Shown piece by piece: positions 26,264-35,480 of a stretch of 64,000 nt of DNA. The position numbers and the translations under genes were made by a program. How positions within the stretch are numbered: position 1 is the first letter of the stretch; the number at the start of each line of letters is the position of its first letter. The DNA lies in the NCBI GenBank assembly GCA_041399065.1, contig JAWKTN010000003.1, positions 496,001 through 560,000 of the forward strand. Reading direction: 5' to 3'. The DNA is from JAGQPD01 sp020426865 (GTDB taxonomy: Bacteria > Planctomycetota > Planctomycetia > Pirellulales > Pirellulaceae). Below the pieces are notes generated by a model. The model searched no databases. It was not told the origin of the DNA and saw only the letters and a list, made by a program, of their open reading frames with translations.

Positions 26264-27895
26264 CTAGAAATTCAACTGCCACTGCGAATAGAAGAAGTCG
26301 GCATCGTTCGTGCCGACGATCTTGTCGCCGCGCCACAGATGTGACCAGCCGATCCAGACTTCCGTGCGAGCATTGAGGTTGATAGTCGCAAGGATATCGA
26401 GTTCATCGCCGAAGTCCTTCACGTTGTTTTGCGTGGGAGTGCCGCCGACGGAGGGAACGATATCGGTGGCCGAATCTGCCTGGAAGTGATAGTACCAGCA
26501 GAGCAAGCCGAGTTTCTTGGTGGGCTGCATCGTCAGCAGCACATTGGGGGATTGAATGTTCGAACGTTGGACGGCATCGATGAAGCCGAGATACTTGTGG
26601 GCCAACGGGAACAGATGGTTGAATCGATTAAAGTCCCCTGCTCCATGATTGCCGGAGGCATAATCGTAGTAGAACCACAACGTTGGCGACCAAGGCATGT
26701 CCGCAAGCTTGCGCCCCATGCCAACCGTGCAGAAGCCCGCATCGTGGTCCAGTCCCAAGCCACTTTGACGACCGAACTGCGGTCCGCCCTCGACCTCCCA
26801 CAGCCAGTCATTCTGGGTCGTGCCCCACAAGCGAGCTCCCAAGGTGTGCAGCGAGAAGTCGGCATTCGGGCCGGCTCGGCGATCGTCGTAACCGATGTAG
26901 TAGGTGTCGAGATTCACATTCTTCAACCCCGCGTACGTCGCATACACGCCGTAGAATTGCTGTTTCCAGTCGGCAGTATCGAGGTCGGACGGGTTTACCG
27001 GAACAAACGCAGTCCAGAAGCCATCGGCTGTCCAATCGCCCGCCTTCACGGTCGTGCGAATACCCTCAAAGGTACGCCGGGTATTTGCCCAGTCGAGCGG
27101 CGAAATCAGACGTTGGCTGCCAAACAGCAACTCCTGCCGCCCGACGCGGACCGTCCAATCATCGGTCATTTTTACGTCAAAGAAGGCATTAAGGAAGTCA
27201 CCGTAGTTGCGGTCGATGGCGCGTGGTACGTACTGTGCTTCTGCCGACGCTTCGGCCACGATCCCTTCCGAGTAGAATCGCAGCCAGTCATTCATTTTCC
27301 AGTTCGTGTAGAGTCGCGCACGAGTTAGCAGAAAATCGGTGTCGGTTGCTTGAAAACGATTCAGTCCCGTTTCCTGGCCCATCCCTCGTTCGTGATGGTA
27401 GCGAAATCGCAACTGGCCACCAATATCCAGCGTGCCCAGCTGGCCGCAATTGCCCAACGGCATCAGCTTCAGGCCGTCGCCAAAGCAACACCCCTTGTAC
27501 TTGGGATCGCTCAGGTAGCTGAAATCATTTGCGTAGAATACGCCCTTGTGCGATGTGGCACAGGGGTTGGGTTTGGCGGGAGCCGGCTTCTTCTTTTGGC
27601 ATCCACAATTGCAGGCGCCGCAAGCGTTGCCCGGTGTCTGACAGCTCTTGCAGAGGCAAGGTTGAACTGCCGCGTCTTCGATGAATGTCCCCTCGGCGAT
27701 AGGCGCTAGGGCGAGAACGTCGGACGTCAACGCTGTTTCGACCACCGAACGGTCCTGGCCCGGGTACGTCGACGATTGATCCGCAGCATCGAGTGCTTCG
27801 GCGAACGAAATCTGGCTTGCCTCATTGGCTCGAAGCGTGGAAACACCGAGTGCCACGAGCAGAATGGACAAGCATATGGGCCAAGAACGACACAT
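26264..27895 (-). CDS. alginate-export-type outer-membrane porin
   Basis: 543 residues. A signal peptide (L-S-I-L-L-V-A-L-G-V-S-T-L-R-A) is followed by an unusual Cys-rich segment at residues ~80-105 (C-L-C-K-S-C-Q-T-P-G, C-G-A-C-N-C-G-C-Q) and a Lys/Pro linker. From about residue 150 the pattern is a beta-barrel of the AlgE/alginate-export superfamily: G-G-Q-L-R-F-R-Y-H-H-E, D-T-D-F-L-L-T-R-A-R-L-Y-T-N-W, R-V-G-R-Q-E-L-L-F-G-S-Q-R-L, ending in the strand F-F-Y-S-Q-W-Q-L-N-F. Substrate unknown. The ATG is preceded by AAAGGA. The Cys-rich N-terminus may bind metal or form disulphides; I have not seen it in AlgE. Confidence 0.85.
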   Translation of the reverse strand: MCRSWPICLSILLVALGVSTLRANEASQISFAEALDAADQSSTYPGQDRSVVETALTSDVLALAPIAEGTFIEDAAVQPCLCKSCQTPGNACGACNCGCQKKKPAPAKPNPCATSHKGVFYANDFSYLSDPKYKGCCFGDGLKLMPLGNCGQLGTLDIGGQLRFRYHHERGMGQETGLNRFQATDTDFLLTRARLYTNWKMNDWLRFYSEGIVAEASAEAQYVPRAIDRNYGDFLNAFFDVKMTDDWTVRVGRQELLFGSQRLISPLDWANTRRTFEGIRTTVKAGDWTADGFWTAFVPVNPSDLDTADWKQQFYGVYATYAGLKNVNLDTYYIGYDDRRAGPNADFSLHTLGARLWGTTQNDWLWEVEGGPQFGRQSGLGLDHDAGFCTVGMGRKLADMPWSPTLWFYYDYASGNHGAGDFNRFNHLFPLAHKYLGFIDAVQRSNIQSPNVLLTMQPTKKLGLLCWYYHFQADSATDIVPSVGGTPTQNNVKDFGDELDILATINLNARTEVWIGWSHLWRGDKIVGTNDADFFYSQWQLNF

Positions 27896-28129
27896 GGTCT
27901 ACAGTCCTTTGTGTTATGGTCGTTGCGGGAGCATTTCGTGCAATCCTTCACTGCTTGCTTGTTCGACATCGCAAGCACGAACGTGAAGAAAAAAACTGGG
28001 GACCGTTGTAGCTTGCCTAGCTGCACCACAACGGACAGGGGTCACACGAAGTGGTAGCGCATATGCGTCACTACATGGCATGCAACGCTAGCACTGAGGA
28101 ATTAGCGCGGAGTTCTGCAAAAAGACATG

Positions 28130-28570
28130 TCAAGGGCGAGGGTTGAAAGGGAAGCGACACGTTTTGCGAGACGAGCGGCGGAGGCCCAACAGTTCGGCAA
28201 TCGTGCGTTCTGCGAGAATTCGCTCGACGCCGTCGATTGCAGCATTGAGCTGTGCATGCAAGGGGCACAAGTGGAGATGCCCTTCGATACCCAAGGGGCA
28301 GGAATCGATGCGGCCGAGGGGATCAACGGCGGAGACGATGTCAAGTACGGTAAGCGAATCGGGCTCTCTGTCAAGCACGACGCCGCCATGAATGCCGCGG
28401 CGAGTGCGAAGGATTTTGGCATCACGGAGTTTTGCCAGCACCTTTCGCAAGTAGGGTGAGGGGACACCGGTCGTTTCGGAAATCGCATCGATGGTGCTGC
28501 TGTGTTCCGTTTGGGAGGCCAGGAACACGACAGCGCGGAGGGCGTAGTCCACCGTTTGGGAAAACAACAC
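28130..28570 (-). CDS. Rrf2-family transcriptional regulator
   Basis: 146 residues from GTG 28570, chosen because GAGGGAG lies eight bases upstream and the protein then begins in the family way (L-F-S-Q-T-V-D-Y-A-L-R-A-V). Winged helix-turn-helix: I-S-E-T-T-G-V-P-S-P-Y-L-R-K-V-L, then G-I-H-G-G-V-V-L. A Cys pair in D-S-C-P-L-G-I and L-H-L-C-P-L-H could hold an Fe-S cluster as in NsrR/IscR relatives; only two of the usual three Cys are evident. It is divergent from the Rieske/cytochrome b/octahaem cytochrome operon across a 220-bp region and is the obvious candidate regulator, possibly responding to NO or redox state (inference). Confidence 0.9.
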   Translation of the reverse strand: MLFSQTVDYALRAVVFLASQTEHSSTIDAISETTGVPSPYLRKVLAKLRDAKILRTRRGIHGGVVLDREPDSLTVLDIVSAVDPLGRIDSCPLGIEGHLHLCPLHAQLNAAIDGVERILAERTIAELLGLRRSSRKTCRFPFNPRP

Positions 28571-28790
28571 GATCAATACTCCCTCAAAACCGTACCTTGA
28601 CATCCGCTTTTAGCGCCGTATAATCGCGAACCAGCAGAAGGTGACAAGCTGACCGAACCAACGGCACGGCGGCTAACGCTGGGATTGGCGCGAATTGTGT
28701 ATGGAGTATTTTAACAGGTAGTCGTTGGTAGTCGCCCGAAAACTTTTGCGGTTTTGGCGTTAGACTGGTTTGTTGGTCCAGCAGGGGGAG

Positions 28791-29354
28791 ATGGTGTTGG
28801 AGCCGGAAGGGAATACACGCGGCCCGGGTGCCGGAGGGGCGGGTGACGCTCCTTCACAGGAACGCCGTAGCTTGCTAGCGGCCGGGTCGACAGCGATCAT
28901 GGCCGGGGGCATGATCGGCGGGTACGGGACGTTTTTTGCCATGGCTGGTCGGTATCTATACTCATCGGCGGCCGATCGAACCTGGTTATTTGTCGCCGAC
29001 GCCAACGGGATTGCTCCGGGCGAATCGATCCCCTTTGAGTCACCGAGCGGCATTCGGGTGACGATCACGCGGAAGGCCGAGTCAGCCACGTCAACCGAGT
29101 CTACGGACGTGCAGGCTGAATCATTCTTAGCCCTCTCAAGTGTTTGCCCACATTTGGGTTGCCGAGTGCATTGGGAGCAGCAGAACAACCGCTACTTTTG
29201 TCCGTGCCACAACGGGGTATTCGATCCTGACGGAAATCCTGTCAGTGGTCCGCCCAAGGCTGGCGGCCAACGTTTGCCGCGGTATGCGCTGCAGATTGTT
29301 GACGGGGCGTTGTATATCGAGATGCCGACTCAAAGTGTGGGGCAACAGTCGTGA
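28791..29354 (+). CDS. Rieske [2Fe-2S] protein of a bc-type complex
   Basis: 187 residues. Accepts an electron from quinol and passes it to a cytochrome. One N-terminal transmembrane anchor (I-M-A-G-G-M-I-G-G-Y-G-T-F-F-A-M-A) precedes the soluble domain. The cluster ligands are complete: C-P-H-L-G-C and C-P-C-H-N-G, followed by the Pro loop G-P-P-K-A-G-G. The start is uncertain: AGGGGGAG lies so close that ATG 28791, GTG 28794 or TTG 28797 could be used. The gene is 49 bp before cytochrome b. No twin-arginine motif except a weak E-R-R-S-L. Confidence 0.92.
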   Translation: MVLEPEGNTRGPGAGGAGDAPSQERRSLLAAGSTAIMAGGMIGGYGTFFAMAGRYLYSSAADRTWLFVADANGIAPGESIPFESPSGIRVTITRKAESATSTESTDVQAESFLALSSVCPHLGCRVHWEQQNNRYFCPCHNGVFDPDGNPVSGPPKAGGQRLPRYALQIVDGALYIEMPTQSVGQQS

Positions 29355-29403
29355 TGGGCAGCATGAGCGGCAGCGAGCACTGGTCTAGAATCGGGGGAAG
29401 CAC

Positions 29404-30459
29404 GTGTCACGATTGACCGCTTGGTGGAGTGAACGCATTCCCGTATCGGCCGCACAGTTGCGGGAATTGACCAACGAGCCGGTGCCGAACCATATGAAAC
29501 GATGGTGGTTCGCCTTGGGAGGCACGCCGGCCTATCTGTTTGTCGTGCAAGTGGTGACGGGGATCATGTTGGCGGTATACTATCAGCCCGCAGCCTCGAC
29601 CGCCTACGAAAGTGTGCGCCACATTACCAACGACGTCACGTTCGGGTGGTACTTTCGCAGTGTACACAAATGGGCCGCAACCATGATGATCGCGGCCGTG
29701 GTGCTCCATCAAATGCGGGTTTACTTTACCGCAGCCTATCGCCGTCCCCGTGAGTTGAATTGGGTGATTGGCATGTCGCTGCTGATGGTTTGCCTCGGCC
29801 TGGGCTTTACCGGCTACAGCCTGGTATTTGAACAACTCAGCTATTGGGGCGCCACGGTCGGTGGCAATATTCTGGATACTGTCCCCTTGGTGGGGGGATT
29901 CTTCAAGCAACTGCTGCTGGCGGGCCGCGAATACAATGACCAGACGCTGCCACGATTTTATATCTTGCACGCGGCGATCTTGCCCGTCACGTTGATCGTG
30001 CTGGTGGCCATTCATATCGCGTTTGTTCGCATGCACGGTGTCACGGAGCTGGAGTCCCCAGCAGACAAGCTCAAACAACCCGAAGAGCGACATTTTAATT
30101 TCTTCCCGGACCATATGTTGACCGAGCTTACCTTGGGGTTGGTGTTGATGATCCTGCTCTCGGCCCTGGCGACGATATCCCCAGCGACGCTCGGAGCACA
30201 TGCGGACCCATTGACGACGCCCGAGGTCATCAAACCAGAATGGTTCTTTTATGCGACATTTCGCTGGCTGAAGTGGTTTGGCCCGACATTCGCCGTTCTA
30301 TCGATGGGATTCATCGTGACAGCCATGTTCGCCTGGCCCTGGCTGGACAAACTGCTGATCAAGATAACAGGCTCAAAGGAAGCCAGTACCGTTGTGGGAA
30401 TCATCGCCACGTTCCTGCTGATTGGCATGACCGTTTACGAGGCAACCGTAGCACACTAA
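29404..30459 (+). CDS. cytochrome b of a quinol-oxidising bc-type complex
   Basis: 351 residues from GTG 29404 with GGGGGAAG just upstream. The four-helix haem b part includes the ligand histidines in S-V-H-K-W-A-A-T-M and V-V-L-H-Q-M-R-V-Y, and later Y-I-L-H-A-A-I-L-P and V-A-I-H-I-A-F-V-R. The C-terminal part has the Q-site motif P-E-W-F-F-Y-A-T-F and three further helices, so this is a fused b6/subunit IV-type protein shorter than full cytochrome b. It follows the Rieske gene and precedes an octahaem cytochrome instead of cytochrome c1, which implies an unusual electron acceptor for the complex. Confidence 0.92.
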   Translation: MSRLTAWWSERIPVSAAQLRELTNEPVPNHMKRWWFALGGTPAYLFVVQVVTGIMLAVYYQPAASTAYESVRHITNDVTFGWYFRSVHKWAATMMIAAVVLHQMRVYFTAAYRRPRELNWVIGMSLLMVCLGLGFTGYSLVFEQLSYWGATVGGNILDTVPLVGGFFKQLLLAGREYNDQTLPRFYILHAAILPVTLIVLVAIHIAFVRMHGVTELESPADKLKQPEERHFNFFPDHMLTELTLGLVLMILLSALATISPATLGAHADPLTTPEVIKPEWFFYATFRWLKWFGPTFAVLSMGFIVTAMFAWPWLDKLLIKITGSKEASTVVGIIATFLLIGMTVYEATVAH

Positions 30460-30546
30460 TGCACCGAAACGCACTGCTTTGCCGACACACTACCGTGTCG
30501 CAGTTACAACAAGGCATGTCGTAGATTGAACAAGGAAACCACCACT

Positions 30547-32295
30547 ATGTCACTGGGAGCAAAACAGGTTCTAATCGGCATACTCGGAATCATTTTCTTG
30601 GTTTCGCTCATCTATGTCCAAGCGATGGAAGTAGCGCGCAAGCGCGAAGAAACCGGCTTGGCCTTGCATAACGTATCGATTCCATCGAATTCACGACAAT
30701 GCGTTGAATGCCATGCCAACCAATCGCCAGGGATCATCGACCACTGGAAAGGTTCCACACACGCCGCCAAAGGGGTGGGCTGCGTCGAATGCCATCAGGC
30801 GGATGACAAGGATGCCGATTCGTTCCTGCATTACGGCCATACGATTGCCACAATAGTGACGCCGCTCGATTGCTCGCGGTGTCACCAGAAAGAATTCTCA
30901 GAATTTGAACACAGCCATCACGCCAAGGCTGGCAATATCCTCGCTTCGCTCGACAACTTCTTGGCCGAAACCGTCGAAGGCGCTCGGCAACCGTTCAACC
31001 CACATTCTCCCACTCCCGGGATGAACGTAACGGAAGTCAATGGAATGGCCAGCGTTAACGTCGGTTGCAAGCAATGCCACGGAAGCAAGGTGGCGTTGTT
31101 GACCGAAGATGGCACGCATATCACCGTGGATGATCTGCAGCCGGACGAAAAGGGGAAACCAACCAATACGACGATCCTGGCGAAGATCAAGCGAAACGAC
31201 CAGAACCAGCCCGTATTGGACGGACAATCCTGGCCCAACACCGGCATTGGACGATTGAATCTGGATGGTTCGCGCGGCTCGTGCTCCGCCTGCCACTCCC
31301 GCCACGATTTCTCGCCGCGACGGGCACGTCAGCCGGAAAACTGTGGCAAATGCCACTTGGGCCCCGACCATCCGCAGAAAGAAATCTATGAAGAATCAAA
31401 ACATGGTGTCGCTTTCCGCGATCTTAAAGAGCACATGAACCTCGACGCCAAGGATTGGGTGCTCGGCAAAGATTACACGCAAGCTCCCACGTGTGCTACC
31501 TGCCACATGTCGGCACACAGCCGCAATGGTCAAGTAACTCACGACCCGGGTGAGCGGATCAGCTGGACCAATCGCCCTCCCGTCAGTCTAAAGATGGACA
31601 CCGACAAGGATCATGTCGTCATCAAAGACCCGGACTCGGCAGAACGGGAGGCAAAGATCGCAGACTCGTGGCAGACCAAACGCGACCGGATGAAGCAAGT
31701 CTGTTTGCATTGTCACACCAACAACTATGTCAATGCGTTCTATCAACAATATGATGATTTCGTTGTCAACTACAACGAAAAATTCGCCAAGCCGGGCGCG
31801 AAAATCATGGCCGTGTTGAAAGAGACGGGCCTGACAACGCCGACGGAGTTCGACGAGGAGATCGAGTGGACATGGTTCTATTTGTGGCACCACGAAGGGC
31901 GTCGAGCGCGACACGGAGCATCGATGATGGCCCCCGATTACGCCCACTGGCACGGCATGTACGAAGTCGCTGAACGCTTCTACCAAGAACTGATTCCGAT
32001 GGCTCGCGAAATCGCCGAACACGCGATTGCTGACGGAAATACGGCCGGGGCCGAACGGGTGCTGACCGAAATTGATGCGATCCTGGCAAGACCAGAACAC
32101 GCATGGTTCGAGTCTGTCAAAAAGGAAAAGGAAGCGGACGAACAAGCCCGATCCTCCGCCACATCGTCCGCGTCTTCTCCCCCTGCTGACAGCGCCGCTG
32201 CCGACGAAACCAACGATCCCGGCAGCGAGGATCAAAGCGAACCTGCAGGAACCGGAGCGGATGCCGCAGCAACATCGGAGAATGACGACAACTGA
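30547..32295 (+). CDS. membrane-anchored octahaem cytochrome, hydroxylamine oxidoreductase-like
   Basis: 582 residues from ATG 30547 (AAGGA ten bases upstream); TTG 30526 is an alternative. An N-terminal helix (V-L-I-G-I-L-G-I-I-F-L-V-S-L-I-Y) anchors it. Eight CXXCH motifs: CVECH twice, CSRCH, CKQCH, CSACH, CGKCH, CATCH, CLHCH. The C-terminal helical part has W-T-W-F-Y-L-W-H-H-E-G-R-R-A-R-H-G-A-S-M-M and D-Y-A-H-W-H-G-M-Y-E-V, signatures of the HAO superfamily. Relatives oxidise hydroxylamine or hydrazine, or reduce nitrite; direction cannot be read from sequence. The tail is Ser/Ala/Asp/Glu-rich. Being in an operon with Rieske and cytochrome b, it probably exchanges electrons with the quinone pool. 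Confidence 0.9.
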   Translation: MSLGAKQVLIGILGIIFLVSLIYVQAMEVARKREETGLALHNVSIPSNSRQCVECHANQSPGIIDHWKGSTHAAKGVGCVECHQADDKDADSFLHYGHTIATIVTPLDCSRCHQKEFSEFEHSHHAKAGNILASLDNFLAETVEGARQPFNPHSPTPGMNVTEVNGMASVNVGCKQCHGSKVALLTEDGTHITVDDLQPDEKGKPTNTTILAKIKRNDQNQPVLDGQSWPNTGIGRLNLDGSRGSCSACHSRHDFSPRRARQPENCGKCHLGPDHPQKEIYEESKHGVAFRDLKEHMNLDAKDWVLGKDYTQAPTCATCHMSAHSRNGQVTHDPGERISWTNRPPVSLKMDTDKDHVVIKDPDSAEREAKIADSWQTKRDRMKQVCLHCHTNNYVNAFYQQYDDFVVNYNEKFAKPGAKIMAVLKETGLTTPTEFDEEIEWTWFYLWHHEGRRARHGASMMAPDYAHWHGMYEVAERFYQELIPMAREIAEHAIADGNTAGAERVLTEIDAILARPEHAWFESVKKEKEADEQARSSATSSASSPPADSAAADETNDPGSEDQSEPAGTGADAAATSENDDN

Positions 32296-32431
32296 TTGCG
32301 CCTGCGGATCGGATCCCATCGTCGACGAATTCGCTGGGACGGCGCATCGTGCGCACTTTGCCACCAATGCATTAGCGAGATGAGTGATTCCCGCACGTAC
32401 GAGCCGTGGGCCTATGCCGTCGCGCTGGACG

Positions 32432-33823
32432 CTAATGCGACTGGTCCAACTGCGTCGTAAGATCCGCAACCGCCCGGTAGATCCGTTGATCAACGTCTTC
32501 GGCCCACCGAGTTGGTAGACCATAGTAGACCATCGCTCCCGCCCCCTCGTATCCGCCTTCTTGCCACACTCGGCGCGAAGGGATATATGCCATCACGTCG
32601 TTGCTGTAGCCAGCGACCCAGCGAACTTGCCCGTCGGTAGTCCGGTTCAATTGCAGTGCGTAATCGACAACCACTTCTCCGCCCAGAAAGATCCAATCGA
32701 GCCGTTCCCCGAGTCGCCAAATCTGCACAGGATAAGGATAGGTCTGCGATGGCGGGTTGCCCAATTGAGTTTGTTCCATCCAGAATTTCGCCCGTGCTGC
32801 CCGATAGCGGTCATTGCTGTTGACGTCGCTGTTCCACTGATCCACCGTGGGCAGATCGTCCAGTGGTAGGTCAATCTCCCGATATTGGGCGGCAAGTTTT
32901 GGCGCCAGATTCTCCATCGTCCCGGCGACCACTTCTTCGACTGCGACAGCTAACCGCTGACCGTATTGTTTGGCGAGCTCGACCTGCCGACGAGGGATCG
33001 GATTCTGGTCGGCTCCACAACCGGCCCAAAACATGGCTACAGCGCCGGGGAATCTATGCTCTAGTTCGAGTTGTGCGAAACCTGGATAGTCCCCCGACCA
33101 CTGATACGCGTCCAACACAGTTGCATGGCAGGCGTAACCAAACAGTACCGCTTTAAGGGCAGACCCGCCGTCCCGAACCGTTAGCACCGGCACGTCGTGA
33201 CAATAAGGTCCCACTAATTGCCCATGGAGACGCAGGTCTGGCACGTTTCCCTCGGCGTTGTTCCGCCGATTTACCGCAAAGGTCGCAATTCCGGTTGCCT
33301 TAGCGAGCAAAACCGGCTCGAGACTCGCGCGGGCTTCGTCGACTGCCTGTAAAATCTTGTCCTGCAAATGCGCCGAGTAATCGCGAACCATTTGCTGTTG
33401 TTCTGCCGTGAGCACATCCAAGTGCATGGGGCGCAGATTCCCGCCGACGACCGGTCCCGAATGAGTGTGAGACACATTCAGCACGACCCGCTCGCGCGGC
33501 AATCCATGCCGCTGACTGATTGTCTCGCACACTTCTTGCGATAATGCTCGATCAATTCCCACCAAATCAAGCGTCACAATGACGCCCGCGGTTCCTGTGG
33601 CATCTTCCAACACCAAGGCCTTTGCCCAAAGCGGTGTGAGCGTTCCTTCAGCAGGGTGATTGCGCGCCGCATAACCAGCCATCCACATCGGCTGCTGAGG
33701 CGTGATTTCTACCTTGGCGACTCCCCCCCTCCAAGTTTCTGCTGCATCGGCCAAAGTTGTCCACAACACCATCCAGACGAATAAGATCCGGACGTAACCC
33801 ATTGGTGAGAACTCAAACAACAT
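32432..33823 (-). CDS. neutral/alkaline ceramidase-like secreted hydrolase
   Basis: 463 residues from ATG 33823 (GGAG upstream; ATG 33829 nearly as good). Signal peptide R-I-L-F-V-W-M-V-L-W-T-T-L-A-D-A-A-E. The family signature is seen in G-G-V-A-K-V-E-I-T-P, M-A-G-Y-A-A-R, L-D-L-V-G-I, L-N-V-S-H-T-H-S-G-P (zinc His residues and the active-site region) and F-W-A-G-C-G-A-D-Q-N-P. Members hydrolyse N-acyl links of sphingolipids, but many planctomycete paralogues are only annotated by the N-terminal domain and the true substrate is unknown. The usual C-terminal Ig-like domain of true ceramidases appears to be absent. Confidence 0.87.
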   Translation of the reverse strand: MLFEFSPMGYVRILFVWMVLWTTLADAAETWRGGVAKVEITPQQPMWMAGYAARNHPAEGTLTPLWAKALVLEDATGTAGVIVTLDLVGIDRALSQEVCETISQRHGLPRERVVLNVSHTHSGPVVGGNLRPMHLDVLTAEQQQMVRDYSAHLQDKILQAVDEARASLEPVLLAKATGIATFAVNRRNNAEGNVPDLRLHGQLVGPYCHDVPVLTVRDGGSALKAVLFGYACHATVLDAYQWSGDYPGFAQLELEHRFPGAVAMFWAGCGADQNPIPRRQVELAKQYGQRLAVAVEEVVAGTMENLAPKLAAQYREIDLPLDDLPTVDQWNSDVNSNDRYRAARAKFWMEQTQLGNPPSQTYPYPVQIWRLGERLDWIFLGGEVVVDYALQLNRTTDGQVRWVAGYSNDVMAYIPSRRVWQEGGYEGAGAMVYYGLPTRWAEDVDQRIYRAVADLTTQLDQSH

Positions 33824-34114
33824 CTCCATCGTCTCCTTTGCCAAATATTCGGCGGCCAAATAGAAGCTGCCAAATTAGGCTTTTCAAAAGAGGCCCCTTA
33901 AACAAGCACAGTCCATCAGCTCGATGGTACCAGGTTCCAAATCCAGCCGCTTCAGACTGCGATCCTCGCACGCGACACCAGCCATGTCACCAGCGATTGT
34001 ATCATCCGACTGGGATGCCATCATCAATGCTCGATCACCAGTGCTTTGTAGCGGGCGCGCACCGATTTTCCCGCGCGCACATGCGGCAGCAAACAAGCCG
34101 AACTCTCGACATAC

Positions 34115-35467
34115 CTACCCTGGCACTGGGACAGCCGAGACAGACGGAGCCGCGTCGAGAGCCCCCGCTGCATGGGCGTCATGGAGCACGACGGGACGCC
34201 TGGCAGCCATTCTCCCGCGAATCTCCGCAGCGGAGTGTACGGCAAACCGCACTAGGTCCGATACGGTATCGACCGTCGCGCGGTCAATGGCGACTCCGTT
34301 CGGAAGAGACATGGCACTCGACACAATCCGTTCCGTATTGGGCAGCCAGAAGCCATCGATCGTACCTTGGTCATCAGCATACGGAGCACTGCGATGGCAT
34401 CCCGGAGAAAAATAGCGACGGGCTTGAACGTTCTCGGCCTCCAAGACCTTCACGAGCGTGTCGCGATCGATCCTCGCAACGCGGTCATCGATAAGTACGA
34501 CTACATACTGATAGTTGCTACGCGACTGATCTTGCGTCGTGAGCAACTTGACCCCAGGGACATCGATCAAGCGTTCTGCATACCTGAAGGCATTCCGGCG
34601 ATTTGTTTCGATGGTGAACTCCATTTCTTCCAGAGACGTCAACCCTAACGCGGCATGCAATTCGCTCAGTTTGCCATTGATCCCAAGTGTGCTAACGTGA
34701 TCACGGGCTGCAAAGCCAAAGTTCCGGGCCAATCGCAGGCGTTCGGCCAATTCGACGTCATTTGTCACAATGGCCCCACCTTCGGCGGCGCTAACAAACT
34801 TGGTGGCATGAAAGCTGAATGTCTCAGCCCGTCCCCAATTCCCGACCATTCGTCCGTGCTTCGATGCCCCAAAGGCGTGCGAGGCGTCGAAAATGAGCTC
34901 GATTCCGTGTCGATCTGCAATCTCCTGCAACCTCTGCACGTTACACACTCGGCCCCACAAATGCACGGCGAGGATTGCCGTAGTCCGAGGAGTAATCGCG
35001 GCCTCGATGGCATCGGGATCCAGGCAACACGATTCAAGATCCACGTCGGCGAAACGCGGCGATATTCCTTGCCAGGCCAATGCATGGGCGGTGGCAATGA
35101 ACGTCAAACTCGGAACGATCACTTCGCCGTGCAAGCCAAGCACTTGCATCAACAACTGCAGTGCAATGGTGCCATTGGCAACGGCCACGCAAGCACTTGC
35201 ACCGGTTACATCGCAGATGACCTGTTCGAATTGTCTCAGATACGTACCATCATTTGTCAACCAAGCGCGATCGAAGATGTCGTTGATTCGAGCGAGATAG
35301 CGATCGCGATTCGGCAGGTTGGGCCGGCCGACATGTAGCGGATCGGCAAACGCCGGTTGGCCACCGAAGATCGCCAGGTCATCGATCGTACGCTTTCGGC
35401 TGCCCGGCCCGGGTCGTATTGCTTGATTGTCCGTCGCAACGCGATCGCCTGTTTGAAGTGCCGTCAT
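34115..35467 (-). CDS. DegT/DnrJ/EryC1/StrS-family aminotransferase
   Basis: 450 residues. PLP enzyme of the sugar aminotransferase family, which makes amino sugars for polysaccharides or glycans. Visible features: A-V-A-N-G-T-I-A-L-Q-L-L, P-S-L-T-F-I-A-T-A-H-A, L-I-F-D-A-S-H-A-F-G-A (Asp contacting PLP), and the Schiff-base Lys in S-F-H-A-T-K-F-V-S-A-A-E-G-G. Both ends extend beyond the family core; the C-terminal ~50 residues are Ala/Arg-rich. It lies 13 bp after the TPR glycosyltransferase gene, so the two are probably one operon for protein or surface glycosylation. Confidence 0.92.
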   Translation of the reverse strand: MTALQTGDRVATDNQAIRPGPGSRKRTIDDLAIFGGQPAFADPLHVGRPNLPNRDRYLARINDIFDRAWLTNDGTYLRQFEQVICDVTGASACVAVANGTIALQLLMQVLGLHGEVIVPSLTFIATAHALAWQGISPRFADVDLESCCLDPDAIEAAITPRTTAILAVHLWGRVCNVQRLQEIADRHGIELIFDASHAFGASKHGRMVGNWGRAETFSFHATKFVSAAEGGAIVTNDVELAERLRLARNFGFAARDHVSTLGINGKLSELHAALGLTSLEEMEFTIETNRRNAFRYAERLIDVPGVKLLTTQDQSRSNYQYVVVLIDDRVARIDRDTLVKVLEAENVQARRYFSPGCHRSAPYADDQGTIDGFWLPNTERIVSSAMSLPNGVAIDRATVDTVSDLVRFAVHSAAEIRGRMAARRPVVLHDAHAAGALDAAPSVSAVPVPG

Positions 35468-35480
35468 CGGGATTCATCCT

